Positions 39,801 through 53,400 of a DNA stretch of 64,000 nucleotides are shown here, piece after piece. Both the position numbers and the translations under genes were made by a program. The first letter of the stretch is position 1. The number at the start of each line of letters is the position of its first letter. A model generated the notes under the pieces. It ran no database searches. It was not told where the DNA came from and saw only the letters and a list, made by a program, of their open reading frames with translations. Source of the stretch: Dermatophagoides farinae (taxonomy: Eukaryota; Arthropoda; Arachnida; Sarcoptiformes; Pyroglyphidae); assembly GCF_024713945.1 (NCBI RefSeq), contig NC_134681.1, forward strand, positions 496,001 through 560,000, written 5' to 3'.

Positions 39801-41397
39801 TAATTTGCTAAATTATGATTTGTCTGGATATAGAATTCTTTTTTATCTTGTCTTTTTTTCGCATTTAAAACAAGAAAAATAAGAAAAAAAAACATTAATA
39901 TAATTATTATTATTCCCTACTGTATTTTATTCAAATTGAATATTAAAAAAAACAGGTCAATACGGTTATGTTCCGGCATCATATCTACAAGAAGTGACTA
40001 TGAATGAACATTATGATACAGCAACGTCCGATATACAAGCCACAATGCCAAATGATATAACAACGTACAATGAAAATAATGATGAACAACAATATCCGAT
40101 TACTCCAGCCAATAATCAATGGACCACTGATGAACCACCATCTAATACAATATCATCATTAGCACAACAACAACAACAATCAGAAATCAATATTCAACAA
40201 GCTTCATTAACAATTTCACAAAATGATAATAAACAAATGGAACAATCAAATGAACAAACCATAAATAATGATGATGATGATAATGAACAACTTGATATTA
40301 CTTATGTTCGTGCATTGTATGATTATATCGCTACTAATAGTGAAGAAATTTCTTTTAAATCTGGTGATCTAATTAAAATTATTGATCAAGATTCGGATGA
40401 TGGTTGGTGGACTGGTCAAACTACCGATGGCCATGTTGGTCATTTTCCATCCATGTTAGTCAGTGAATTAGAAGAAAGTGAAGATGATGATGATGATGAT
40501 GATGAAAACGATGATGATAATGATGATGATGATGATGATGACGATAATGGTCCAAATGGTTTTGGTCGTCAAGTACCGTTGCCACCACCATCGATCGATT
40601 TACCACCACCCATACCGTCTTCTGTGGTCTATGATCAAAATGGATCGTCTCTAGTAGATTCCTGTAATAAAAATGGAACACCAACAGACAACGAATCTAA
40701 TGGAATGCAACAACAACAACAACCATTACCACCACCGCCTCAAATGGAGAGTTGTGATGGTGACGATGATGAAGATGAAACAACACTATCAGCATTACCA
40801 CCGCTACCGCCGCCGCCGCCGCCACCACCACCACCACCACCACCAACAGAAACAATAACGGGATCAGTACAACCTCCTAGCTTCGCACCGCCACCAAAAC
40901 CAATGCAGTTAATGGCACCTCAAGCAGTAGTTATTATACAACCTACACCTGAAATTGAATCTAGACCTGCTATCGGCACTGAATCGTCATCATCATTATT
41001 GCCATCTGAAAATGAAAATTATGCCGACCAAATAAACATAGATCATCGACGAAGTAATACCGGTGGTGAAGACATGGATCAAAAAAATGATCAGCAACAA
41101 CAACAACAATCTAGTGTTTGTGTATCAATGGCTATAGCGGCACATGAAATATCTGAAACTATCACACAACAAGCAATCGATGATTCAATGCTTGAATTAG
41201 AAAGACGACGTAGTTCGGCAACAAGCTCAAATCAAGATCCGGTAACAACCACAACTGCTTCACAATCATCGATTGATGTCGATTGTACAACAACAACAAC
41301 AACAACACAAATGAATGGAATGATTGTCGTTACTAATGGTGAAATATCTCACGATGATGATGACGATGATCATCATCATGATGAAGATATGAAATAA
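36841..41397 (+). CDS. nwk: Nervous wreck/FCHSD-type F-BAR and double-SH3 protein (9 exons)
   Basis: Coding exons are 36841-37190, 37275-37436, 37639-37746, 37910-38015, 38127-38395, 38508-38703, 38845-39119, 39189-39784 and 39956-41397, giving 1167 aa. Every junction is GT...AG and phase-consistent. A Pro/Ser-rich start (residues 1-40) precedes an F-BAR domain of about residues 40-320 (DDLRNYLKNRCALERDYAQS, ARNDYIMALAAGNAHFDHYY). A coiled-coil segment around 410-450 follows (ENRIDEIRQQLRKCEISKLK). SH3-1 is about residues 642-699 and SH3-2 about 800-859 (VRALYDY, DDGWWTGQT, GHFPSMLV). The tail has an Asp/Glu-rich tract, a polyproline run near 968-985 and Gln/Thr-rich sequence. The domain order matches Drosophila Nwk and vertebrate FCHSD1/2, which bend membranes and promote WASP/Arp2/3 actin assembly at endocytic sites and synapses. 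Orthology to Nwk is likely but rests on architecture and local similarity. Confidence 0.93.
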
Positions 41398-42000
41398 AAT
41401 GTGTAGCCAAATATGTTCAAAAATATTCATTCATTCATACAAATGCAATCATAACACAACAACAACAACAACAACAAAAACTAACAACAATAACAACAAC
41501 AATAATAAAAAAAACCCAAATGAATAACGGGTAATAATAATTTGTTCAATTCAAAAAAAAAAAATCTTCATCTTTATAAAAAAAACAAATGTATCCTGTT
41601 CTTTCTTCTTTTCTTTTTTTTATTCCAAACAAAAAATTAAATTATTCTATTGTTAATTTAATGAGAGCAACCCGTTCAATTTGCCTGTAAATATATATAT
41701 GTTTATAGAATAATAGAAAATTAGATGAAAACTAATTTTTTTTCTGTTCAAATTTGAAACCGGGGGAGGAAATAGAGAGAAAAAAGTTTCACTGAACAAC
41801 AACAACAACAACAACAATACATATGTGAATCATTTGGAACACAGCTGTATGTGTGTGTGTTATTGTATCTATTTTATTTTGAGAATCGAATTTAAATGAA
41901 ATAAAAAAAAAATACATACATGAATTTGGCAACCTAGCTGACATACACACACACACACAAAAACATAACAAATACATAAACGTACAACCAACAACAACAA
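41398..42000 (+). other. Likely 3' UTR of the Nwk-type gene
   Basis: The sequence after the stop codon is A-rich with CAA repeats. AATAAA occurs at 41504-41509 and again near 41900, either of which could direct polyadenylation. The end of the UTR cannot be fixed. Confidence 0.4.
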
Positions 42001-45000
42001 CAACAACAACAAAGAAAATCCAGGAAATAAATTTGAATATTTCACGTCAACACAAACAGACACACACACACACACCTATATTTCATTGAACTTTTTTGTT
42101 TCCTACTGTTGTTGTGTTTTTGTTTCATCGAAAAGGAATGAAAAAAAAACATATTTGGCCACCAGTATTTACCAGAAACGAAGAAGAAGAAGAAGAAAAA
42201 AAAGAAAACTCAAACCCCATCTACAATACATGAAATTATTATACTGATCATCATCATCATGGTGAATTGTTCTCGTTTGCTTCAAATAAATTTTTTTTGT
42301 CTTCTCGAATCAAACATAATATTTGTCATCATTCGAAAAATTCTTTATTGATTCATTTTTTTTTCGTTTCGTTTCGTTTCCATTGTTATCAGAAATATTA
42401 TATAATTATATATTACATCGTATTATTATGTATGTATGTATTATCCGGAATTCAATTAATTCATTCGGTTTTGGATCACATATGAAAAATATTTCACCTG
42501 CAAACATTCACACACTCATACATACACGCAATTATTATTACTTGACTGATGATGATGATGATGATTATTATTTGCCTTAAAATTATTTGATGTGCATGTT
42601 TCTTGTATATGTATATGTATAACGATCATAATTTGACAAATTCTTGAACAAGTTTTTTTTCTTGTCAAATCAAATACAAACATACACACACACACACACA
42701 CAAATCTAATTTCACTAATGTCATTTCATATTCACTAAAATATATTGGATATCATCATCATCATCATCATCATCATCATTTCAATATCTAAAATCCTTGC
42801 TTCCAATTGTTGTTGTTGTTGTTTAAAATATTTTGAAAGATGACAAAAACAAAACCAAAAAAAAAAAAAAAAAAAGAAAATTCAAAATTAATATCCAAAT
42901 AATCTGTAGATGTAGATCATAAAATTTGATTGATTTCACATATAAATAATAATTACCAGTTTACAAACACAACGATTATCATGATTATTATTATTGTTGC
43001 TTATTTGTTGTTGTTGTTTTTGTTTTTTATTTTGTTTTGTTTTTCGTTCCATATAAATATATTATTTAATATCACTTAATTGCTTGGATTCATATGAATA
43101 CGAATGTAAACAGGATGAAAAACAAAAAATTGATCCATGTCCAACACGATATTTATACCAACAAATACACAGACATACACATACAAATCATACCAAAATC
43201 AATTAAATCATCATCATCATCATCCGCAAGTAATTGATATCAACATAAACATTACACATACACACACAGATGTAGTCGACAGAATAAAAAGAAAAAAAGC
43301 CGAAAAAAAATAATAATAATAATTGGTCACGGAATTAACAAGAAAAAATTTGTAGTCTTTTTTTTCTTCTGATCGATCAATTGATTGATTGATTGATTGA
43401 TTGACAGATTGATTAACCATTTTATTATTAGCCATTATTATTTGTCATCAACAGATTGTTTAATGATCAATTTTTTTTAACCAAAAACAAAAATTATGGC
43501 GCTGCTGACATTATTGATTGATTGATTGATTGAATGAATGGATATATGATTAAAAAAAAAACAATCCTTCGAGGGATAAATGAATAACCACCAAAAATAG
43601 CATGATCCGGTGCCTGATATCTTATTATCTTCATCATCAACATCATGTATATTTGGACACGTGTATGGTGTATCAATGTTTCAACAAATATAATCATTTG
43701 TACTTGTTGAATAAACGGAAAAAAATCATTTAAACATTGTGGACTGGTAATAATAATCGATATATAATCGTAATAAAAATCAAACAATGGTGAAAAATAG
43801 GTTAAAAACTGATTGAAAAATTTGGTGAAAAAAAATATAAATAAACAAACAAAATCATTTGACAAATATCTGATTATGTTGAATGAATTGTGAAAAAAAA
43901 ATGAAAATCATTGATTCGTATTGTTTTCGGATTTTGCTCCTTTTCTTTTTTATTGATCCGATTCGATTTGATTAAAGTCAAAAATCTTTTTTGCTTTATT
44001 TTGCTTTATTATTTGTTTGATTGTGTTCCAAAATGAACACTAACAATAACAACAACAATGGATGCAATAATAGGAGGATAAACAACAACAACAACAACAA
44101 CAACAGCAGCAAAAAAATAAATCGTTCAAACCATGAATGAAATTATCATTGAATCCAATGAGAAAAAAAAATCATTACGATTGATGCCTTTACGATGATG
44201 ATGATGATGATGATCGATTTTTTTTTCTTCTTTCATCATTAACCATCCATTCAGTCAGTTCAAAATCATTCGAAAATTCGTATTGAGGAACCATCTTTGT
44301 ATTACTTTGGCAAAAAAAAAAAATTCATTTTCTTTTCACATAATTTGGAATAATTTTTTTTCCTTCATTCCTTACAAACTTTTCTTTGAGCACAATTATT
44401 ATTTCAATGATCATCATCATCATCATCATCATCATTATTATTGTAACCATGTTGTTGTAAAAAAAAGATTGATCACACATCGATCGAGCGATTGACCACG
44501 TCTTCAAGAGGAAAAAAAACAGATTACCTTTGACCTAATAACAAGTACAATAATTTATCAAACAAAACAAAATAAAATACGATTATTGAATGGTTAATAT
44601 ATGTGATGAAGAAGAAGAAAATAAAAAAAAAAATATACAAACGATGCCACCCAACACTGTTATACTTCCGTGTATGATGAATTCAATCTGAATGTGAAAT
44701 CTAGATCCAGATGATGATGTTTAGAAATGTTTGCACAAAACTAAGTAACAAAGATAGACCTTCATTGACCAGTATGTCAAAAAAAAAAAAAAAACATTGA
44801 TGTTTATACAACTAATTATTATATTGAAATCTAAACACTTTTTCCTTCAATACACTGTTAGGGTTCCTGAAATACATTATCATCTTATTTTAGGATGATA
44901 AAAATACAAATATAACAGCATGAGATGATGAATATAGAATAGAATGATATTAACAGACAATATTGATTGGCTTTGATGTTTCCAAATGACAGCCAAAGTA

Positions 45001-45808
45001 CCAGCAGCCTTCTGCAGTAGCAGTCAGATCATTGTGTATCATCTTATGAATTAAGAAAAAAAAAGAAAGAGAAAAAAAAATATTTGAACAAATCAATCTA
45101 CGAATCAAATACTTATGCGAAAGTGAATCCATCTTTTTTTTATATATATTCAATTTCTTTACTGTTTTTAATATGTCAAAATGATCAAAAAAAAAAAAAA
45201 AGTTTCAGTCTATGGCTAGCCACTAGACAGACATATAAATTGAAATTATTATAAGATGATGATGATGATGATGATGAGAGTTGGAAAAGAAAAAATTCAA
45301 GTCATGATAATATTAATAATGATGATGATATATATGGCTTGTATAATGAATCTATATGCATTTCATTACAATTGAAATTGAAATTCGAGCATATGTATGT
45401 GTTTGTATGAAACAAAAAAAAAGAAGTTTTTGCTATTATGATAATCAAAAAATTGAAAAAGAAAAGAATTTTAAAAGACAAAAGTTTTGCAAAAAAAAAA
45501 ATATGATCCTGTGCACCCAAATACCAGTATTCGAAATTCAAAATACAAAAAAAAAAAAAAAAATATTGATGAATCAAGTGTTGAACAATAATGGTATGCA
45601 AAAAAAAAATGAAAATTATCAGTTATATAACATGTCACAGAATTTTTTTTTTACCACACATTCTTTGACATGCATCAAATCATATTTAATCACTGACAAT
45701 TTATTTCTGACTGTTTTTTTTTTTTTTTTTTGGTTATTTTTCTCATGAAATTGTAACGGATCAACAAACGTGAATGAAAAATCCGGCCATCATCATAGTC
45801 ATCATTAT

Positions 45809-45834
45809 GTTGAATATATATATATATATTCAAC
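45809..45834. repeat. 26-bp perfect palindrome with TA core
   Basis: The sequence reads GTTGAA, then alternating AT/TA, then TTCAAC, and equals its own reverse complement over 26 bases. The non-repeat arms (GTTGAA/TTCAAC) extend the symmetry beyond a plain TA repeat. Confidence 0.85.
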
Positions 45835-48349
45835 TTAACCTAAACAACTATACTGTGATACAAAACCGGCTATAAGTAAAACAAGTGAATAACAATGAAT
45901 ATATATCTTATTGATGATGATGATGATGATCAACAGGCATTATATATATAGATCAAGTCAGCAATAAAAGAGTGAGAGAGAGAGAGATATAGGAAAAAAA
46001 ATCGTCAACCACTGTGACACCGTTTTTTTTTGTTTCAAATAATTATTAGAAACATTCACATTGTTTGAAATGATCATTTTCCATTTAACGGTAATAATAA
46101 TGATGACAATGATGATGATGATGATGATGGGTAAAACGGTAACGTTTTTTAATGATAATGATGATGATAATAAAATTTGTCTGATTGAAATCTCTCTTGT
46201 TTTTCTATATATGTTTCTGAGAATAAAAAACAATGGTATAAAGAAAAAAAAATAGTGGGTAGAAGATGATGATGATGAAAATCAGTAGTAAACGAAATTG
46301 GAACAATTTTTTTTTTCTTCTTCTTCACAAAGTATGGTTAGTGTGTGTGTGTGTGTGTGTGAGGGGGTTAAGTGCTTGAATGAATCATTTGAATTGAATA
46401 TATAGCAAAGAAAATCCTTTTGCATAATATAAATCTTAGAATCATAGGGTCTAGATAATCAATGAAGCACGATATATCATTTTTTGTCGTTGTATATAAT
46501 GAAATAAAATGAAACAAAACAACAACAACAACAACAAAAAAGGAAATAAAATGTGAATGTGAATGTGTTTTTCTGTGTGTGTTCATTCAAAATAATATAT
46601 ATAATCAGGATACATATTCATCATTTTTTTTAGAATGAAAACAAACTGAAGAGAGATAGAGAGAGAGAAAAAAAAATGTCTACCTAAACTGTCAAACTAC
46701 CCTAGCTAGCTAGAAATTAAAATACAAAAAAAAATCGACATTTATAATTTCAGATTGTTTCAGGGCATTTGTTATTATTATCGTATGACAATTTATTTAT
46801 TTTTTTTTTTTTGCTGGTTTTCGTGCTCGATATATCATGTGTGTAATTGTGACATTTTTTTTTGTCGGTTGATTGGCCAATTATTTGGCTTATAGTAATA
46901 AGTTTCAAATTCAAACAATGATTATGATTATGATGATGATGATATTAAATAACAATTAAAGTCTTATAATAGAATGAAATATGAAACATAAGAAACCAGA
47001 AAAAAAAGAAGAAATGAAATCATTTTCCATATTTGTATCATCATGTATATATGACGATTGTGGTTGTGGTAGCTGCTAACTTCCGGTATGAATGATGAAT
47101 TTCAACAAAAAAAAAGAAATTCAATTAGAAGCAAAAGAAAAATAAACAAATACAATGATGAACAATGAAACCTTGGAATGATTAGATGAATGATGATATG
47201 ATGGAACGGTGGATATATATGGATAGATAAATGAATGAAAATGAAAATGAATTGTTTGTTTTCATAATTTTGATTGATCAATAATTTTTATTACAGTAGC
47301 ATTTTGTTCATTTTTGTTTTTGTTTTTGTTTTTGCTTTGTGTCCAGTAATTTTTTTTTATTTATGCGTGTGATGAACGAAAAAAAAAATGAAAATGGAAA
47401 TGAAATGTTTTTTTTTTTGTTTCTGATGATGATTATTCCGGAACACAACGATTGTTTGTTTGTATTTTTATTATTATTATTATTATTTTTTCTGCTTCTT
47501 CTTTGGATAATAAGGTAATTAACCGAAAGTAAAGTGAATGAAAAAAAAAGTTTATGGCTAAATCCAATGGAAATAAAATTGAAAAAAAATAACAATAAAA
47601 TTGAAAACTTGATGGTGTGATCCATACACATGTGTATCACTAAAAAAAAATGAGTGAAAAAAATCTTTCAGTTTTTTACAACTGTAAAATACAAAAAAAA
47701 AATAATGAACGAAAAAAAAATACTACCATTATGAACAGGACGAAATTTTATTTTTTTTCATTTTATGTTATTTTTTTTCGTTGTTTTTCTCGTTTTTTTT
47801 TTTGATAATCCGCTTGTGATTATTATCATCATTTCATTATATATAAATAAATAAAACCAAAACAAACAAACAAACAAACAAAAAATTGTTTCGTCTTTAT
47901 CATCATCATCATCATCATCATGGCAATTTCTACAACAGCAATAACAACAACAATGCCAAACTACAAACAAGTGAAAAAAAAATAAAATATTGAATCAACT
48001 TTATAATGAGTTCAATGTACACTTGTTATACACAAATATATATATATATACTGATATATGATAACAGTCAGTGAACTTATATAACGTTTTGTGTTTTCAA
48101 TATTATATTAAATAGAAAATAGAAAATAGAAAAATTGAATCCAATCCAATTCAATACAATACAATCATCATCATATATACCCAATATAATAAAAAAATTT
48201 TCACTTGGTTTCGTTAGACGGCGCAACAAGTTGATTTTTTTTTTAATAATAGATCTTGTTGTAGTAGTAGTAGTAGTAGTTGTTGTTATCATTCATCATT
48301 GTGTCAACAACCAAAAAAAAAAAAAAAAAAATGGATGATGATAATACAA

Positions 48350-48385
48350 TTAATTAAATTAATTAAATTTAAATTTAAATTTAAA
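48350..48385. repeat. Self-complementary AATTAAATT repeat
   Basis: Tandem AATT/TTAAATTT units form an almost pure AT palindromic tract. Such DNA can extrude hairpins or melt easily. Confidence 0.75.
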
Positions 48386-48951
48386 AAAATGCAGTAATTC
48401 TAAATGAAAAAATGTACATAAATGAACATATATATGATTGACATTGAAACAAAACAACAAAAAAAAAAAAAATTTTTGTCATTCGAATTGCAATGGGGTG
48501 AAGAAGAAATACGAAAAAAAAACAAGATGTAAGCAAATTCAATTTGATGATGATGATGAATATTTGAAGATTGTGTGTGTGTGTGTGTGACATAGAAAAA
48601 AACCAGGATGTAAAGTGAGCAAAAAGAAAGAAAGAAAGAAAGAGATGGAAAGAGAAAAAAACAAATTTTTTTGCATAGAAGCATGTCCGGTTAGTGCCAG
48701 TCAATTTGACTTTTTTTCTTTCTATCTGTGCATGATAATATAATAATAATGTCTTATGATTGGTAAAATTTACATTTTTTTTAAATTTGTCACCCAAATA
48801 ATGTGTGATTGAATGAGATACAATAGAAAAAAAACCGTTGCCACCACTGTTATTGAGATCCGTATTCAACAAGTCGTTGTGTTTGATTGATTTTCAGGTA
48901 GTTTTTTCATCATGTGATGATGAATTAAGTGTTTTTTCTGCTGTATATCAC

Positions 48952-48954
<3 letters not shown>

Positions 48955-48984
<30 letters not shown>
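48955..48984. repeat. (CA)n microsatellite
   Basis: Fifteen CA units, one of the longest pure dinucleotide runs in the window. Confidence 0.9.
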
Positions 48985-48986
<2 letters not shown>

Positions 48987-50260
48987 AATAAAATTGAATT
49001 TAATGATTATAAATTAGAATGAAAAAAAAACAAAAACAAATTGTAAACACATGTTTTTTATTTGTGTAGATAATAAAAAAAAAATTGTCACAACAAAATT
49101 GGTTTTTTTTTCTTTTTAATTTTAAATGAAAAAAACTCAATGATGATCAATCAAATTGATACAAAGTTTCAAAATATCGTAATCATTCAAACATACAAGA
49201 CAAGAATTAACAAAACAAAACAAAAAAATTCGAATGACATGAATTCTGTTTGCATTTTGAATATATTTTTCTCACCAATTTTTTTTTGTTTCTGATTAGC
49301 TGATGATAATTTTGAGTAGTGAGAAAAAAAACTAACTGTAGATGGATCAGATTATCTGGTTGGTTGATTAAAATAGTATGAATTTTTTATTCCCCGTTTG
49401 TTGCGCCTATTTTTTTTCATATGAAGTGGCACATATAGTTAATCATCAATGGGGCTATGAATGGTGGAAGAAAATCAAAAAAAAATCAAAAAAAAAGGCA
49501 AAAAGATTATTTACAGATAGAAAGATGGAGATGGATAGAAAAAAAAGCGATGATCCGATCACACCGGATCATTGGATTATCATCATTCATTCATTCATTC
49601 ATTTTTCTTCATTCCACTATTGAATCCATTTTTTTGTACGGTTTTAATTCAGAATTTCTCTCCAGATTGTTGTTGTTGTTGTTGTTTATCAATCGATCAA
49701 TTGAATTTGGATAAAAATATCTTTTTCTTTCAAATTCAAAAAACATACACACACACACACACAAAAAAAAATGATTATGATTACTATCACGAACATTTTA
49801 TAATCGGATCAAAAATCCAACACACTCAAACACACACACAGATATATGTTGGAAAAAAATATCAAATTAAGACAGATTTGGTTTATGTGGATCGAATTTG
49901 AGCCCTTAAAATGAGAACGAAATCAAATGTTTTATCTCTTATAACACTAATAATCCAACTCAGATGATCATCATATTGAGATACATGCACATTGACTTGT
50001 CATATAATGATGATGATGATGATGATGGGGCAAGGTTTCAATCAAAATCGGCTATCGATTTTGATTATCGGGATTATGTAATTTTCTATATGTATTGGTG
50101 ATGATCATCATATTTTCACCATTATCATCATAATTCAATATTGAATTCAATTCATAAAAACATAAAAATAACTTGATACATAACAACAGATTGTTTGTGT
50201 GTGTTTGTGTGTGTGTGTGTATGACAATTGGAATGAGAAAAAAACAACAACAACCACTTG

Positions 50261-50305
<45 letters not shown>

Positions 50306-50306
50306 T
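50261..50306. repeat. (ATC/GAT)n microsatellite, longest of its type
   Basis: About fifteen uninterrupted CAT units. Shorter blocks of the same unit recur many times in intergenic and intronic DNA across the window. Confidence 0.92.
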
Positions 50307-50422
50307 TGGTCATCAGATTTAGATCAAGAGTGATGGATAAGAAAGAAAAAAAATGTACCCGGCACATTGAATTAAAAATGGTAACACATCAAATTAATAA
50401 TAATCACATTAATATATTTGAC

Positions 50423-50453
<31 letters not shown>

Positions 50454-53400
50454 ATTGGCCCATTGGCCATAAATTTCAACCATAATCAATGATCATGATC
50501 CAAATGGTCAGATAAAATCATCCATCATGGAATAAAATCAGAAAAAAAACCAAAAAAAATAAATAAATAAAAAAAACTGAAAAGTGATTTGAATAAATGT
50601 AGATCAATCATAATGGTGTGTGTGTGTGTGTGTTTTTTTTAATCTGATCACATTATATATAATCACATCATACAATTTTTTTTTTACTGAATTGAAATCG
50701 AGTCTTTTATCATTATGATGATGATGATGATGATGATGATGGTAATGATAATTATGATGATGATGACCATGTGTTGGCGTGTGTGTCTGTGTGTGTGTGT
50801 GAAAAATTTTCAATCTAGATCAATTTGGTCATCAATCTCATTTTTTAAGAAAAAAGTTGAATCAATGAAAAAATTTTTCAAGAAAAATAAACACCCTTGT
50901 AGTGGTTTTTATCGTTTTTTTTTTTTTTTTGATTGTTAAAATTGTTTCATAAACAAGATTTTTTGAAGTTGAAACAACAACAACAACAACAACAACAACA
51001 AATTGAAATCAATTTGTCATACAATTTCATTCATGCATGTAGTTTTTTTAATAGTATCTTAAAATGAAGTTGAAGAACGGCAAAAAAAAAATTTTCATTT
51101 TTTTTGTGTGCGGTTTTTTTTATGGTCACCATCATCATCATCATCATCATCATTGACATCCTCTGAGTATTCCTCATCATCTTCAATCGACAACAACAAC
51201 AACAACAAACAAACAACAACAACAAAATGTCGACCGACCACAAACACTTACATACGAAACGATATAATGATGATAATGTCCTCATTTTTTTTTTCATTTT
51301 CTATCTATCAAAATACTCTTCATCTATAGCCAGCCATTTTTTTTTTTTTTTTCGTTGGTTTTGGAAAAAAAACCAAATTTTTTTTCTGGTAATCATCATC
51401 ATCATCGTGATGATTATGATGTTAAAACGGTGTTATTACATACACAACAAAATTCAATGAGGTTTAATTTAATGTGTTGTTGTGTTGGTTAATCATCACC
51501 ATATTCTAAAAAAAAAAAAAATTAAAACAAAAAAAAGTCATGTTATTATTATTATATACTCTTGAAACTGTAAAATGGAAAAATGATCTGGAATTTTTTT
51601 TTTAAATTTTTTTGACAATGTTAAATGTGATGATATTATCATCATCATCATCATCATCAGGATGTAAAGTTAAATTATTATTCAAGTTAATCTAATTCAT
51701 CATTCATTTAAAATTAGAATCTAACTGTGTGTGTGTATGTGTGTGTGTTTTTTTGTGTCTAACATTCAAATATCATATTATATCAATGATGATAATAATG
51801 GTGGTAGTGGATCCATGATAGTGGTGGTGGTGGTGGTATTGGTCTGTGTGTATATGTCTCATATATATATATTTCAAATATATGATATGCAAAAAAAAAA
51901 TGCTACATTTGAAATTAATTTGCAATATACAATATTATATATATATGATAATGATGTGGGTTACATCATGCGAAACGATGAAATGAAAATTGCTGCACTT
52001 CCAACATATTAATTTTCAACAATAAATGTCAGTTGATCCAATTTATGTTCGTATTTATATATGATGTATGTATGTGTGTGTGTGTGTGAATTTCAACAAT
52101 TCAATAAAATGGATCAAAAAAAAAAAAGAAAAAAGTCTACAGCCACTACTATTATTACCACTACTAGTTTATATCATGATGATGATGATGATGATTGATA
52201 TCATCAAATATATGTGTATATTTGCTACTGTTTTTTTTTGTATCCGTGGCCGGATTCATTTATGAAAAAAAATCTTGATTTAATATACAAGAGAATGTAA
52301 GTGAGTTAGTATAGGGGGATAACAAAAAAAAAAGAGAGGAGGGGGTAAAAAAAACTAGCAAGCAAACAAAATGAATTCAAATGTGGTTGTTTGTGTTTGA
52401 ACAGGATTTATTCATAAACGAAAAAAAAAAATTTGAATGATATCATTTTTGAAAGAATATATTCATTTTTTTTATATTGAAGTAGCGGCCAACTCTGGGA
52501 GCCATAGAAGTTAAGTAAAAAGAATTGATGAATTATTATATGATGATGAGATCGTACATATCTATAGCTCGTATAAAAACAAAAAAATGGTAGAAGCATT
52601 AGATCACAGATAGTAGTAGTAGTAGTAATGATAGAAATTTATATTCATTAATTTTGGCTACTACTTTCAGGATATCTATGTAATGGAAGTGGTGATTTTT
52701 TTTGTTTGTTGATATTTTCCAATATATATCCTTCAAAAAAAAATAATTGCTATTTCTTCTTTCTCTCATTCATTCATACCACTTGTATTATTTTTTTCTC
52801 TTTCCGCTTCATACACACACATACACACACACCGACACACACTATTGATATTGCTACTCCTCTATCTCTCTCTTTCTCTTTCTTCATTTCAAACGTTCCT
52901 TTTTTTGCCCAGATTTTTGTTTGTGTGTGTGTGTTGTTACTCGAATGTATACACAACAACGTCATTCACACATTTTTATAATATGCTGCTATTTTTTTTC
53001 GATGATCATCTCTCATTCACATTTTCCAATACAGCTACGATTTTATGTTACTGTTGTAACTGATGCTGTATATATTCGTTTCGTTTCGTATCCTACACAC
53101 ACATATGTTCCTATCCTATTCATCACTACTTTTATGTTTAGATAAATCATCATTGGCCGTTTTTTTTGTTATTATCAATTCATTTCATTTCATTTATTAT
53201 TGTTGTTGTTGTTGTTGTTTATGTTTGTAGATATTTGTTTGGAATATATATATTTTGATGATCCAATCCAATATAATGTGTACATGTATGTGTGTGTTTG
53301 TGTTTATGTTTATATATTCTGGATATTCCATACCAACAAGAAAAATAAAACACTATGATATTCATCAATATGCACATGAAGAATAAATAATGATGATATA

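Noticed and set aside
48381-48872. 163-residue minus-strand open frame
   Set aside because: It is rich in F, H-T repeats and Lys, with no recognisable motif; it spans CA and T-rich repeats.
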